A stretch of DNA of 64,000 bases from Euglena gracilis (Eukaryota; Euglenida; Euglenophyceae; Euglenales): NCBI GenBank assembly GCA_039621445.1, contig CP154955.1:36311123-36375122 (forward strand), written 5' to 3'. How positions within the stretch are numbered: position 1 is the first letter of the stretch; every line of letters starts with the position of its first letter. The notes beneath the pieces are model-generated. The model searched no databases. It was given only the letters and a program-made list of their open reading frames with translations, and was not told the origin of the DNA. Of this stretch, positions 9,847-21,461 are shown one piece after another. The translations under genes and the position numbers were made by a program.

Positions 9847-12800
9847 ATGCCCGCTCCGCCCTCCCAGTGGCGCGCATTGGCCTCTCCCCTGCTGCGGCGG
9901 TTCTGTCCCGTGCTGACCACCTTCGTTGCGCATTGCGTGGCGCGTGCGATCCGCGTTGTGAGGGCGGGAGCCAAACACAAATATGGGGCGGGTTTCAACT
10001 TGCACCAAGACCCCCGGGGCATCCCCTGGACGTGTGGCGGTGCCGGCCGCAAGCCGAAGAAGCGGCCGGACTGCAGCCACCAGCGGCCCCCAGACCCCTC
10101 CACCGTGGCCGTGCTCCCCCCACCTCCTCTACCCACTCCCGATGCTGCCGCCGGAAAGCCTGCCGGCGGCCGTTTCTTGTCGTCTCGGGCCGGTTGCCTC
10201 TGCCGATGGATCCCCGTGCATTTCAGGGCCACACCCCGTGTGTTTGTTGTTATTTTACCATACTTTGTTGTTACTTTTGTTACTTTATTGTTGGGGGACA
10301 GTGCCCCTCCCCCTCCTCCTTCCCCGGCCCGCATGACCACGGCCCCCCACCGTGGAGCCCTTCCACCCCCTCGTGCCGCCCTCCACCTGGACCGAGGGCG
10401 TTGTGGTGCGGCCAGTGCCTGGTGCTGGCCGGGGGGTCACAGGTCCCTCCCCCTCCCTCTCTCTCCCTTCCTCTCTCTCAATCTCAGGGGGGGGGACGCA
10501 AACATGTTTTTTTTGCGGTGTGTGATTTGGCAAAAGTGGTGTTTGCTTGTGCCCTGCCGGGTTTATATTTGGGTGGGATTTCAAGACCTTCAGGGGGTTC
10601 ATGTTTGGGCGAGGAAATCAAACTTTTTTTTTGACTGGAGTTTATGACCTTGAACGGCCTTCATCTGCACGAATACCAAATTTATACCAAACTCTGGTTG
10701 TACATCTCCTATCCCCCCCAAAATATGCAAACTTTGTCCAGAATGGAGGATTTCTGCTTAAAATTGCAATATCCACCCGAGAATTTTCTGCTTTTTTCTG
10801 AATGGCACCATCGACAGGCTTTGTGTTGGGGGAGAGGCTTCATATTTGGGCAGCAAACCCACCTTATATTTGGGGGAGCTTTATGTTTGGGGGGGGGGTG
10901 TCTCCCCCTGCTCTGCCCCACCTCTTGCCTTCCTCTTACCTCTAAGCTGCCAACTCGCTCCGAGTGCCCATCCTCCCCACAGCCCTGTGGGACATCCCTC
11001 CGGGCCGCACGGTGCTCATCTCGGAGCCGTGGGCGGTGGGCGAGTCGTACGAAGACCTCATCGTGGGGGCGGCGGCCAAGGTGGCGGCCCTGCCCACCGA
11101 GGGCCAAGGTCTGGTGCCGGCTGCCGGCCTCCCCTGCAGTTGTGTTGTGTTGTATGTGGCAAATTTTTCTGTGCCTAACAAAAGTGTGCCCCCCCCCCAG
11201 TGAGTGCAAAGGTGTACATTTAGCCCCAAAACTGCCTCCTTGAGCACCATATCACAGCCTGCCGAATAATAGCCCCACCACCATCAAACAGATGGATACA
11301 GTGGCTAAAGCTCATACCTGTAGCTAATAGATGGCTCACAACTTTTCTCTGTGCCACACGCTCATTTGAGGGGGTTTATTGTCCACCCACAACGCGGACA
11401 TGTCATACCTCGCCAACCGCTTCAGTTCAGGTGGGCACCAGTTTTTGCTTTCTCTCTGCCTCCTGCAGAGTACTTCACCGGCCACATCATGCAGTTGGCT
11501 GGGGCCGTTGGAGGCTCGCCTCAAGCACCCGGGACCTTGATTGAGGCGTCTGGATCATTTCTACCCTCGAAGCCGCTCTTGCCATTCCAACGGCTGGTCC
11601 AAACCCATCACTCTTGTAAAAAACCGTGATCTGGCCCGAAAACAGGTAGGAGCCCCCCCCCTAATAGAAGCACGGGTGTGCTTGTAGCGGACCGCCACCT
11701 CTGGCGGCGGGGGGTGCGCTTCTATTTTTGTTGATTTTCTTCAGAAAACCCATCAAAATGGGGTCTGTGATTTTATTTGGACCCTGCGGCCCCGTGCTTC
11801 TATTGGGGGGGTGCCGCTGAGCTCTTATCCCTTTAGAGTAAGAGCGAAGCTTACCACCGGCGAAACCCCCCCCCCGCCCCCCCCCCCGGGTCGGGCCCAC
11901 CTCGGGAACCGACGGATTATCACCATTATCCCGGCCCGGTTCCCGGATTTTTTTTTTCAGTCGCGAGCGACTGGATTTCTAGTTTCCGAATCACCTGGGT
12001 CTCCGGACATTTCCTTTGATTTGGCTTCATTTTGGAGATATTTTGAAATTTGACATTTTTTTGGCCGAAATGGCAGAGTCCAAAAGGGGGGGGGGGCTTA
12101 TCAGGGGGGCGGGCTGATCCTACCCAGTTTGGACCCCTTCGCGCGTGAATAACTCGGGCCTGGCGGGGAGTTGGGGGTCAAACCTAATTTGAAGCCCTTG
12201 GAACGCCCCATCTACCAGTATTTTGATTTCCCCGCAACTCCCCGCCCAGCCCGAGATACGGCCGTTTTCGGCCCGGATGGCCGTTTTGTACATTTTCCCC
12301 ACTGTTCGACTTAGCCGTTTTCGGGGGGTGGGGGGGGTCAAAAAAACCAATGTTTTCAAAATTTCTCGAAAATGATGCAAAATCAAAGGAAATGTCCAGA
12401 GACCTAAATTGAAGCCCTTGGGACGCTCTATCTACTGGGATTATGGGTTCCCCGCAACTCCCCGCGTAGCCCGAGATACGGGCGTTTTTTTTGGCCAATT
12501 TAGGCCATTTTGTACACTTTTTCCACTGTTCGACTTAGCCGTTTTCGGCCAAAAAAGTCGAAAAAAATCAAAAAAAATTTTGTTCGAAACGATGTCTTTT
12601 GGCCTCCCGGACCCGGAAAAACTGTTTTTGAGCCGAAAAGGAGCGTTTTTCGACCCGCCAGCGCCCCGTTTTGGGCCGCCAACCCATTGACTTTGGGTCA
12701 AAACCGGGTCAAAAACGTCGAAAAAAATCGAAAAATTTTTTTTTCCCGAAACGATGCTTTTTTGCCTCCCTGAACCGGAAAAAAAAAACTGCTTTTGAGC

Positions 12801-15800
12801 CGAAAACGAGCGTTTTTTCGACCCGCCAGCGCCCCGTTTTGGGCCGCCAACCCATTGACTTTGGGCCAAAACCGGGTCAAAAACGTCAAAAAAAATCGAA
12901 AAAATTTTCTTTGCCCGAAACGATGTTTTTTGGTCGCCCGGACCCGGAAAAACTTTTTTTGAGCCGAAAACGAGCGTTTTTCGACCCGCCAGCGCCCCGT
13001 TTTGGGCCGCCAACCCATTGACTTCGGGTCAAAACAGTCGAAAAAAAATCGAAAATGAGCGTTTTTCAAGCCCAGGCCGGGCCGGCCGGGTTGCTGGGCC
13101 GCCAGGCTGCCGGGCCGCCGGGCCACCGGCCGGGCCGCCGCGCTGGCCGGGCCGCCGGGCTGCCGGTTGGGCCGCCGGGCCGGGTTCAATGAAGGGGTGG
13201 GGGCGCGCTTATAAAGAGCTCAGCACTATTCAAAACCTGGTTACCCGATTGGGGGTCCCCAGCATGATCCCAGGGATACCTGTTCCGATGTGCCGGCCTG
13301 ATCAGTGCCTAGAGGTGTTCAAATACATGCGGCCATCCTAAATGAACAGTTTTAGTGTGGTGGAAGATGACCCCAAATGGCAGTACCCCACCAGAATCCC
13401 ACCTCCCTCTTGAGATTCGACCCTGTTCTCCACTGTGGACCCTCCTACGGATTGCAGGTCCTGGGTTGGTGTTTTGGACAAGGAGGGGGACTGGGCGGCT
13501 GGGATGAAGACTGGCCTCCCAGCCGACGAAGAGTGGCCAGGGGCTGTGTCTGCGGTGGACAAGGTGCTTGCCATGACTGACGCAGTGACACCCTCGCAGG
13601 TGTGATTGACTCCTTCTTGTCCTTCTCTGATCCGTTTTAATTTCGACTGTTGATCACCTTGCCTTTATCCCAAAGAGCCGGCAGCTCCAGTGGCGCTCCA
13701 CTCAGTGCCCATAATTCTTATTGGGTCGTCCCTTCCTCCCTGTGTCTGAACAGTTCCACATCACCAACGCAGGTATTTTGCACAGCAATGCACAAACTCT
13801 TGCCGACTGCGCATTTTCAAACTCTATTTTCTTGGTGTTTGTGTTGTGCATTTGCTCAATGGGCTTTTCGCAAAATCCAACACTGGGAGTCCAGAATGGG
13901 CGCCTTTCACTCCGAGAAGTGTAAATTTGAACAAAAAAAGAGGTCAAACCACTTTCGTCCAGAGGCACACCCCCGGGGGCTCAGGGGGACCCACTCAGGG
14001 TTCAATACAACGGCAGGGGATGGGGTCGGACCCTCCTTATATCTTATGAACCCTGGAATTACCTTTGAGGGTCAATTCTGAGGTCCCTACCCACCCCCTG
14101 GGGGGACCAGACCCACCCCTAGGTCACAAACTTTGAAAAAAAAAACTCTGTGTCCATCAATTTTTGCTGCAAAATTTTGTGGTGCTGTCAGAATTTTTCA
14201 GGATTTGTCACGGGAGGTGCTCAGACAGGACTCTGAATTTCCAGGTCCACAGGCAGCAATGCTGGATGCAATGGACACAAAATTTGATTTTAAAAAGGCG
14301 TGCAAGTTGTGCAAATAGCCCAGCCTTGTTTTAAGTTCCGTGCAGTCATTGCCAAAAAGACACTTTTTTTAAATTCAACTCTGTTGCAAGAATCCCCTCG
14401 GTGTCCAACGATTATTTCATTGCCTGTTTCAACCCCCTCCCACAGGGGCGGCGGGTGTGGAATGCATTTATTTTCTGCATGTCTGCCAAAAAGAGTCCCC
14501 CACTGCGCAGACAACGGAGTGATGGCAGATTTCTACGGCATGGTTCAACCACATTGGGTTCCACGCGCCATTTGACTCCCATCAAATCCTTCGAAATGAT
14601 GTGGTCGGACCCACCACTAATGATCAAATCCTCACAAGTCTCGACAACAGCCCAAAAATGCTTGCGGGAGGTGCTTGGTTATGTCTTTGGTGCCAAGGCC
14701 CTGAGAGCACCAGGGCCCACCGGTTTGGATTGTCCGGAACTCGTCTGTTGAGTTGAGAAGTTGTGGCTGTTGCACATTTGAGCGTTATGTGTGATATAGG
14801 CTGCCTAAGTTCAAATGCAAATAGTGCATTCTTGCCAAGTGCTCATACGAAGGAATGGAATCGTTCAAAATCCCAGTCATTGGCAAGAAAGGTGGGATCT
14901 TCAATGTTCTCAAACCCCAACCCTAACCCTCACCTGCTTCCTCCACGTCAATGCTCGCTGAGCAGACGCTTCCTTGTGTGCACATCGCGTGCCTTTTCCA
15001 GGGGCGTCACTGTGAGGCGGCGGGCGGGCCTCGCCCCGTCACACAGGTGCTGAAGATCGGCAGCGTCATCCGGCACAACGCGTTCCAGGACGCCAGCAAA
15101 AGCTACTTCTACACGGACGCTTGCCTCTTCAACCACAGCTGCTTCCCCACCTGCTCCTGGAGCATCTCCGCAGCGAACCACAAGATCGAGGTCTGACGCT
15201 GTGGCACACCACCCCCTCACCCCTCCCGCAGGACGGAAACATGCCCACCGCATCTCATAACACACACACACCGAGCCCCTTTGCTTTGAAATGAGCCTTC
15301 AGAGGCAGGCTGGTTGGCCGTCCTTCCAGGAATCCAAAGATGAGTTCTTCATTTGGTCATTCACTTCATTCCTAGAGAATTAGTGGTGAAACAGCAACAG
15401 AGAGAACATTATTCAGCTTTTTCTTGTGTCCCCGGAGGGGGCGACGGAGAAAAACGAAAGTATGGTTCCCATTGTTTGTCCCCTTAATTTGCACAACTAT
15501 TCCTCCCAGAGTAAGTTATGTGTGCTTTAATGATGCTTTCCCCAGTCCCTGGTGTTCCAGCATATGTAGTGTTTTGGACCATTTAACAAGCATGCTTTCA
15601 TTCATTCCCATTTGAAACCAGTGTAAAAAAATACCAGCAACACGTTTTCTTAAATTTTTCAATAACATCCTCACTTACAGCAAAGTTTGGCTCTTCATCT
15701 GGCGGAATGTTTAATGACACCCTTCAAAAATGGGGGTCCTATATTTTGGAGGGGATTTGTCTTCAAATTTCCACACCATGCCGTCTTTAGGGAACTGACA

Positions 15801-16017
15801 TGCGGGCGTTTTTGTCTCCCGGGTGCGATGGTGGATTTGACGGTGGCACCGGGTCCCAACCCCTCAGGTGTGGACCGTCCTTCCCGTCCGCGCCGGGGCG
15901 GAGCTGACCATTTCGTACCTGGGCGACGACGTCCAGAAGCCGAAGGCGGACCGGCAGAGGGCGCTGGCCGGGACGTGGGGGTTCCTCTGCGCCTGCCGGA
16001 AGTGCCAAAGGGACTGA
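9847..16017 (+). CDS. SMYD/ATXR-like SET-domain protein, copy A
   Basis: Predicted protein lysine methyltransferase. Exons: 9844-10171, 10983-11108, 11371-11430, 11469-11547, 13458-13599, 15047-15190 and 15868-16017 (stop TGA), all joining in phase. ATG 9847 in the first exon is the proposed start. The N-terminal SET strand is LWDIPPGRTVLISEPWA. The cofactor and active-site block is LFNHSCFPTCSWS (NHSC motif), followed by GAELTISYLGDD and the cysteine cluster WGFLCACRKC close to the C-terminus. About 110 residues precede the SET start, and a Pro-rich, Lys/Arg-rich stretch lies near residues 70-100. No MYND zinc finger was recognised. Exon 15047 might begin at 15002 instead. The intron 11548-13457 carries a 1.4-kb TIR element. 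The substrate is unknown. Confidence 0.85.
10556..10898 (+). mobile_element. TTTATATTTGGG element (family R5)
   Basis: Bounded by TTTATATTTGGG with G tracts at both sides. A conserved core runs GATTTCAAGACC, AATCAAACTTTTT, TATGACCTTGAACGG, AATGGAGGATTTCTG, TATCCACCCGAGAATTTTC, CTGAATGGCACCATCG. The same core is at 56245-56616 (same strand) and 20865-21222 (opposite strand). It lies in the SET intron before exon 10983. The copy B counterpart is at 35866-36208. Confidence 0.75.
11650..11815. repeat. CCGCCTC-GGCGG hairpin element (family R6)
   Basis: Starts in a C tract with CTAATAGAAGCACGGG, contains GGACCGCCACCTCTGGCGGCGG, and ends CCCGTGCTTCTATTG plus a G tract, so its ends are inverted. Related copies are at 22672-22765 and 22975-23076, where the word is CACTATTGGACGG. 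The counterpart is at 36961-37126. Confidence 0.65.
12540..13045. repeat. 150-170 bp tandem repeat inside the R7 element
   Basis: Units start at about 12557, 12717, 12885 and 13037 with GTCGAAAAAAATC. Each contains CGAAACGATG, GGACCCGGAAAAAC, TTTTTCGACCCGCCAGCGCC and CCAACCCATTGACTT. One inverted unit is at 19775-19960. The spurious KKSKK or FSAQK frames on both strands come from this array. The counterpart is at 37850-38350, where the second unit lacks an A-run expansion. Confidence 0.85.
13076..13186. repeat. GGGCCGCC-rich imperfect array
   Basis: About 110 bases almost entirely of G and C, made of degenerate GGGCCGCCGGGC and CCGGCC units, at the right flank of the R7 element. The counterpart is at 38379-38489. 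Confidence 0.85.
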
Positions 16018-18198
16018 CCTTTGCCCCGCAGCCCTGCGCCGGACGCCCCCGCTGACGCGAAGCACTCGGCGTTGTGCGATGGCAATGCTCGGCGATGGGC
16101 TGCGCTCGGAACGGAGCTCACCCTGTTCGGCCAGTGCTGTGTGTGGAAGGGGGGCACTCAAGCCGCTGCATACGGATTCGCATAGGTCAAGGGTGAGCTT
16201 AGCCAAGGCCTAGCCAGGGGAAGTGCTGGTGAGCGTCAGGACAGTGGCTGTAAATGTAGCGTATCAAACGTAACCTTTTTGGTTCAGGGGCTGGCTCGTC
16301 GTTTCCCATCTCAACAAGGTGTCTAGCATTTATCAAAGGATGTCTGGAATGGAATCAAGTGACACTTTTTCTGACATTAACTGAAAGGTCCTGAGCAGGC
16401 TTCTGTTTAAGACCCCCGGGGGTCCCCCACCCACCCGGCCCGGTGTGGGCCCCCTGGGGGGTAACCCCCCCAAAATTAGGCTGTCTAAGTATTTCCCAAT
16501 AATTTCGGCGCTTGAGAAATTTTCGCGCCGAAACCCATACCCATACCTTGAAACCCTATGCTGAAACCCAACCTTGAGGCCCGGGTGTGGGTTTCTGGCC
16601 TGGGAGCCTCCATTGGGGAGGGTTCCGGCCGCAGACCTGCCCCCCGGAGCTCTTCCAAGTTAAAAAGAATCCTGGTCCTTAGAGGTATTGAAGGTGGAGG
16701 GTTTGAGTTATGATAAAAATCTGAACCTATCAGCCTAATTTTCCAACCCTAACCCTATTCCCTCAGTTCGCGCATTGGTGATTTTAGAAGAAGTCTCACA
16801 ACAACCCAATGCTTTTGGTATGTTCATTAATGTCGCACCTCCTCACCGAAAGGGAGTATCTAAATGGAAACAACCCAGATGGTGCGCGCGCATGCGTACG
16901 TGCGCATGCCATAGTACATATTAGAGAAATTAGTTTAGAATGGATAATTTTTATTCTTTTTCCTTTTAAATGGTGACAGAATTTGATACTGAAATTTGTC
17001 CCATAGATCTGAGTCAAGCATTGGATCTCCATTATCGACCCATCCCCTTTTTTATTTGCTGTGGAATTTGCCACCGAAACCAGCAATGCTGACAACACTA
17101 CTTGCTTTCATCGGATTGCTTACGCTTCTTCTCCCTGCACTTCAGGAAGCAATTGAATCGGTTGTGTGCAAGTTGCCCATATCGCTGCACAGGTTGTTGC
17201 ACCCTGCGTTATGCACCACATGATGTGATGGGCAAGGCACAGAAGAGGAAAAAGGAGAGCGTATGCCTCATGCCTGACTTAAGGGGTTTTGTTGTCCTGC
17301 TGCAAGGTTGTTACAATATATTCACATTCATTTTCCATCTGTTGGATTTCAGTCTCATTAACACAAACCTGTGCTACCCTCGCAGGTCCAATTTTCATGC
17401 ACCCATTGGCCAATGAACCCCCAAGGACAATGTTCTCGGAGTTGTCAAAGACTCAGGCGGCCAAACTCGCACGACCTGCATGTCGTTGCACAGTAGAAAA
17501 CTTAAGGCAAACTCAGCAGGGTCTTCTTTCCCCAAGCCCGTTCCCTTGGTTGTCGGTTCACTAGGCGGCGACCAGGCACATTGGGAATCTCGTTGATCCA
17601 TCCTAAAGCTTTTACGCACGCCAATGCCCAGTCGTGAAATCTTTCGCTGTCCCACAAACCCGGTTTTGAAACCCACCTTTTTGACACATTGGTCCCGTGG
17701 TGGCCCTCCATTGTAGTGCCTCCGCATTCACTGGTGTTGAGAACCATGGGGCAGTCCTGGTTTTCATTTTTCGCTTACCCAGAAATTTTCCCCGGCCTTG
17801 ACATTGAAAGTTTATCTGTGATTTCTTTTCAATAACAATTTTCTGAGTCTCAAGAGTGTCCAAAAGGGCGTCCCTCAGGCATGCTGCACTGCAAAACAAA
17901 TGGCATCAACCTCCAGCATTGAAGTGGGCTAGGACAAGGCATAGGACGTCTGAACATAGAGAAGATGGTTCCAGACACACGCCAGGGGGTGGCTTCTTTT
18001 TCCGCACTAAGTTGTCATCCACCTTGGCTCTATCCCCCTCTCTCATCCTCTCCACCCAAAGTGAAATAAAGTGGGTTCAAAATAGGTAGTTCTTTTTAGG
18101 AATGAGAATTCAAGGGTGCCATTGTGCAAATGCGCAATGGAGTCCCGCATTCTTTATCCTGCATTGCGGGTTCATGCCTGGAAGGCCTGTGCCCGCAG
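16018..18198. other. Spacer between the SET gene and the first recognised ORC1 exon
   Basis: It contains paired C/G tracts at 16415-16475 with a TTCGGCGCTT-to-CGCGCCGAA hairpin near 16505-16535, a telomere-like CCCTAACCCTA at 16747, an alternating GC/GT stretch at 16883-16910, and a minus-strand coding-like segment at 17457-17899. ORC1 exons further upstream may be hidden here, but none was recognised. Confidence 0.45.
17457..17899 (-). pseudogene. Coding-like segment, dispersed, unidentified
   Basis: Minus-strand frames here give natural-looking peptide such as RATTGPMCQKGGFQNRV and ALGWINEIPNVPGRR. They are spread over two overlapping frames and lack a proper start. A diverged relative lies at 62150-62420 on the same strand (RASGEPEGQKGGFYRRV), and both begin near GGCGGCCAA(A/G)CTCGCAC. 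Conservation of the peptide pattern between copies suggests a former coding sequence, perhaps a retroelement remnant, but no family is recognised. The copy B counterpart is at about 42758-43200. Confidence 0.35.
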
Positions 18199-21100
18199 AT
18201 CCTCAAGTTCAGAGTCGTTTCTTTCGAGCCCTGTGGCGCCCACACATTATTTTGGACTGATGTGGACCTCAGGCCTCGGTATTGGGAGGTTGAAGAAGTT
18301 TTGGAGGCTGCGAAATTTCGCAACGTTCAGGTCAGGTCCAACGTGCGAGTTGGGCCGCCTAAGAAAGAGAAAGAGAAAGATTTTTTTTGTGGGTTCTGAA
18401 ACAGCCCCACCAAATTAAGACCTCGAGCAGGGGGGGGGGGGAATGCGCTGCGCATTTTTCCGCATTTTTGCGCATTTTTTGCGCATTTTTGTCAATTTCT
18501 CAAAAATGCGCATTTTTGCGCATTTTTTTGCGCATTTTTTTTGCACATTTCCCCCCCCATTTTTGCACATTTTCCATTTTTTGCGCATTTTTTGCGCATT
18601 TTTTGCCCAATTTGCATATTTTCCATTTTTGCGCCTTTTTGCGCATTTTTTTGCCCAATTTTGCACATTTTGCCATTTTTGCACATTTTCCACCCAAATC
18701 ACATGCTCACCGAATTTTGCCCACGTTCAACTGACCCATTTCTGTTTCCAACGAACCCATTTTCGCACTTTTTTGGCCAAAATGCCTTCATTTCAGCTCT
18801 TTTTGGTGATTTTGGTTTAATTTTGGATTTACTAGTTGGAAATTTGTCTAAGTCCTTTTTCCCTGAGGAATGTCACAAACTCAGCGCATTTTTTGCGCAT
18901 TTTTTTGCGCATTTTTGCGCATTTTTTCCGAGGGCCGTCCAGCGCATTCCCCCCCCCCTGCCTCGAGTTGGTTGCTTTAAATTTTTTTCGGGAGCCTTTT
19001 TTTATTATTGCTGAAATTTTGGCCAAAAAATCTTTTCACGGAGGTTCTTTAAATTGGTCCAAAAAAAGCAGGTTTTTTTTAAGAAAAAGATTTCAACAAC
19101 TGAGCGATTTACTCCCCCCCCCCAAGGGAGGACATTGACGGTTCCCACTTTCTGGAATTTCACTCTTTTTTGTGCTTTTTTTGTTGAACAATTGCAATTT
19201 CTTGGGTTGGACAAATTCTGAACTTTTTTTTTCAGGCTTCTGGTTAAGGGTTTGGAGATGTGTTGCGTTTCCGCCTGTGTGGGTTTCTTGTTGCAAATGC
19301 AGGGGTGGCCAACAGGGTTTAGGAGAATCGGTGTTTCAAAGAAAAAAAAACAAATCCACCTGAAATTTTGTTGTGGTGCTTGTGCAATTGATCCATATTC
19401 TGAATTCCCTTCTGCCTTGGTTTGGTTTGTGTTGCAAAGACCTGCAAACTGATAAACGACAAGCTGCCCCCCCCAAATTTAACCCCCCCCCAAATATAAA
19501 AGAAAAGCCCCCCCCCCCAATATAACCCCCCCAAATATAAACCCCCCCAAACATAAAGCCCCCCCCCCAATATAAAGCCCCCCCCCAAACACCAGGTTTT
19601 GAATAGCGCTGAGCTCTTAATGGGACTGCATGTAATGGAAGGCTGAAAAGACTGGCATTGCAAATTTCACGTAAATCATAATTTACAAATCACACACTTG
19701 CAATTTACGGTAACTTTCAACAATTTTACAGTAATGTTAACCCCCCCCATACACCCCATATGCGTTTTGTTAGATTTTTTTTCGACTTTTTTGTCCCGAT
19801 TTTGACCCAAAGTCCATTGGTTTCGGGCCAGAAACGGGGGGCCGGGGGGTCGAAAAACACTCATTTTCGGCTCAAAAACAGCTTTTCCGGGTCCGGGAGG
19901 CCCAAAAACATGGTTTCGGGCAATTTTTTTCCCGCTTTTTTTTCGACTTTTTGACCCCAAAATGGCCGAAAACGGCTAAGTCAAACAGGCCAAAACTGTA
20001 CAAAATGGCCAAAATTGGCCGAAAAATGGCCGTAACCCGGGCCAGGCGGGGAGTTGCGGGGAAATCAAAATACTGCTAGATAGGGCATTCCAAGGCTTCA
20101 TTTCAGGTCTCAGACATTTCCTTTGACTTTGCTTCATTTCTGAGATATTTTGGAAACATTGATTTTTTGACCCCGAAAAAAGCCCAAAATGGCCCCTGAA
20201 ATGGGCCAAAATTGGATGAAAAACGGCCATAACTCGGGCTACATGAAGAGTTGGGGGGGGGGGAAGTCAACCATGGTTGGATAGGGCATTCCAAGGGCTT
20301 CATTTTTGCGGACATTTTCTTTGATTTTGCTTCATTGTCGAGATATGTTGGAAAAATCGATTTTTTTTGGCCCAAAACGGCCAAAAAAACACCCCAAAGT
20401 GGCCGTTTTGGGACGCAAAAGCACGCCAGAACACGGGCCAGGCGTGTCGGCGGCCAAAACGGCGAACGGGGGGCGATAGAGGGCTCCGGGGGGCACATTT
20501 CGTCAGACCGACATTTCCAAAAATAATGTACGTTTTCTCGAGATATTTTCGAAAAATCGATTTTTGACCGATTTTTGGACCCCGGCAAAATGGCAGAGTC
20601 AGAAGGGGGGCAATCCTACCCAGTTTGACTCCTTCGCGCGTGAATAACTCGGGCCTGGCGGGGAGTTGGGGGTCAAATTGAGGTGATTCGGAAACTAGAA
20701 ATTCAGTCGCTCGCGACTGGAGAAAATTCCAGGAACCGGGCTGGGGTCATGGTGATAATCCGTGGTTTTCATGGTCTACCCAGAGGGCGGGGGGGGGGGG
20801 GGTCCGACCCCCCCTTTTGCCCAGGGGTAAGCTTCGCTCTTACTCTAAAGAGATAAGAGCTTAGCGATAAAGCCCCCCCATACAAAGCCCCCCGCCCCCC
20901 CCCCCCCGACATGGAGCCAGACGATGGTGTCATCCAGGAAAAGTAGAAGAATTTTGGGTGGATACAACATTTTTTCGCCAAGGTGCTCCATTTTGGATAA
21001 TAATTGCACATTTTTACAACAAATAGGAGGTACACAACAAAAACTTGGCATAAAAACCGGTATTTGGCCGCAATTGAAGGCCGCCGAAGGTCACAGAAGC

Positions 21101-21413
21101 CGCCCGAAAAAGTTTGATCCCCCCCCAGTGTAGAGCCCCCCCCCCCCAGATATAAAGCCTCCCCTGAGGGCCTTGAAATCCCGTCCAAATACAAAGCCGG
21201 GGGGGGCTTTATATTTGGGGGGAGTTGACTGTCCTTAAATGAGGACCATGGCTCGCAGTGATTTTTGGTATTCTGCCTACGCCATCAAGCATCAATTGGG
21301 GACAGTTTTTTTTTTGCTGACAGCGTGGCTCTCTGCCAGCGATTGCATCTCCCGGTCTGCGCAGGAGAATGGACCCGAAGAAGCTGCAGCCAAGAAAGAA
21401 AAGCAAGGTCAAG

Positions 21414-21461
<48 letters not shown>

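Larger units (their letters stand above)
11813..13240 (+). mobile_element. 1.4-kb TIR composite element (family R7), copy 1
   Basis: The left end is GCCGCTGAGCTCTTATCC. The right end is its approximate inverse, TTATAAAGAGCTCAGCACT. Internal landmarks in order: CGGATTATCACCATTATCC, TCGCGAGCGACTGG, TTCGCGCGTGAATAACTCGG, CCCGCAACTCCCCGCC, a tandem array of 150-170 bp units, and a GGGCCGCC array. The same landmarks occur in reverse order and orientation at 19592-20866. No transposase was seen. The element lies wholly inside the SET intron 11548-13457. Confidence 0.7.

Noticed and set aside
9798-10634. 278-codon + strand frame overlapping the first SET exon (and 35108-35944)
   Set aside because: The overlapping frame starting at 9847 has the better third-position GC bias and joins in phase to the SET exon at 10983. 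The longer frame runs into repeat sequence.
12441-13189. Repeated GSKKVFPGPG- or SKKRSFSAQK-like frames
   Set aside because: They arise from the 150-170 bp tandem repeat, unit by unit, in multiple frames. The unit length varies between 152 and 168, so frame is not kept.
13755-13773. Short FHITNA segment as a SET exon
   Set aside because: Exon 13458-13599 ends in phase with 15047, which already supplies the NAF stretch. Adding FHITNA would break the phase.
14401-14760. Coding-like frames near 14400-14760
   Set aside because: Natural-looking peptides occur in two frames, each with stops, no splice-compatible join to the SET exons and no known family. Too weak to call.
18440-18700. Regularly spaced GCGCATTTTTT units, CRISPR-like at first glance
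   Set aside because: The units are contiguous with no unique spacers, in a eukaryotic intron, inside an inverted-repeat element.
18415-18734. Phe/Ala/His- and Lys/Asn/Ala-rich frames over the GCGCATTTTTT array
   Set aside because: They are low-complexity translations of the R2 element array in several frames at once.
21415-21460. Ser-Leu and Arg-Glu repeat proteins
   Set aside because: They are pure CT microsatellite translations.
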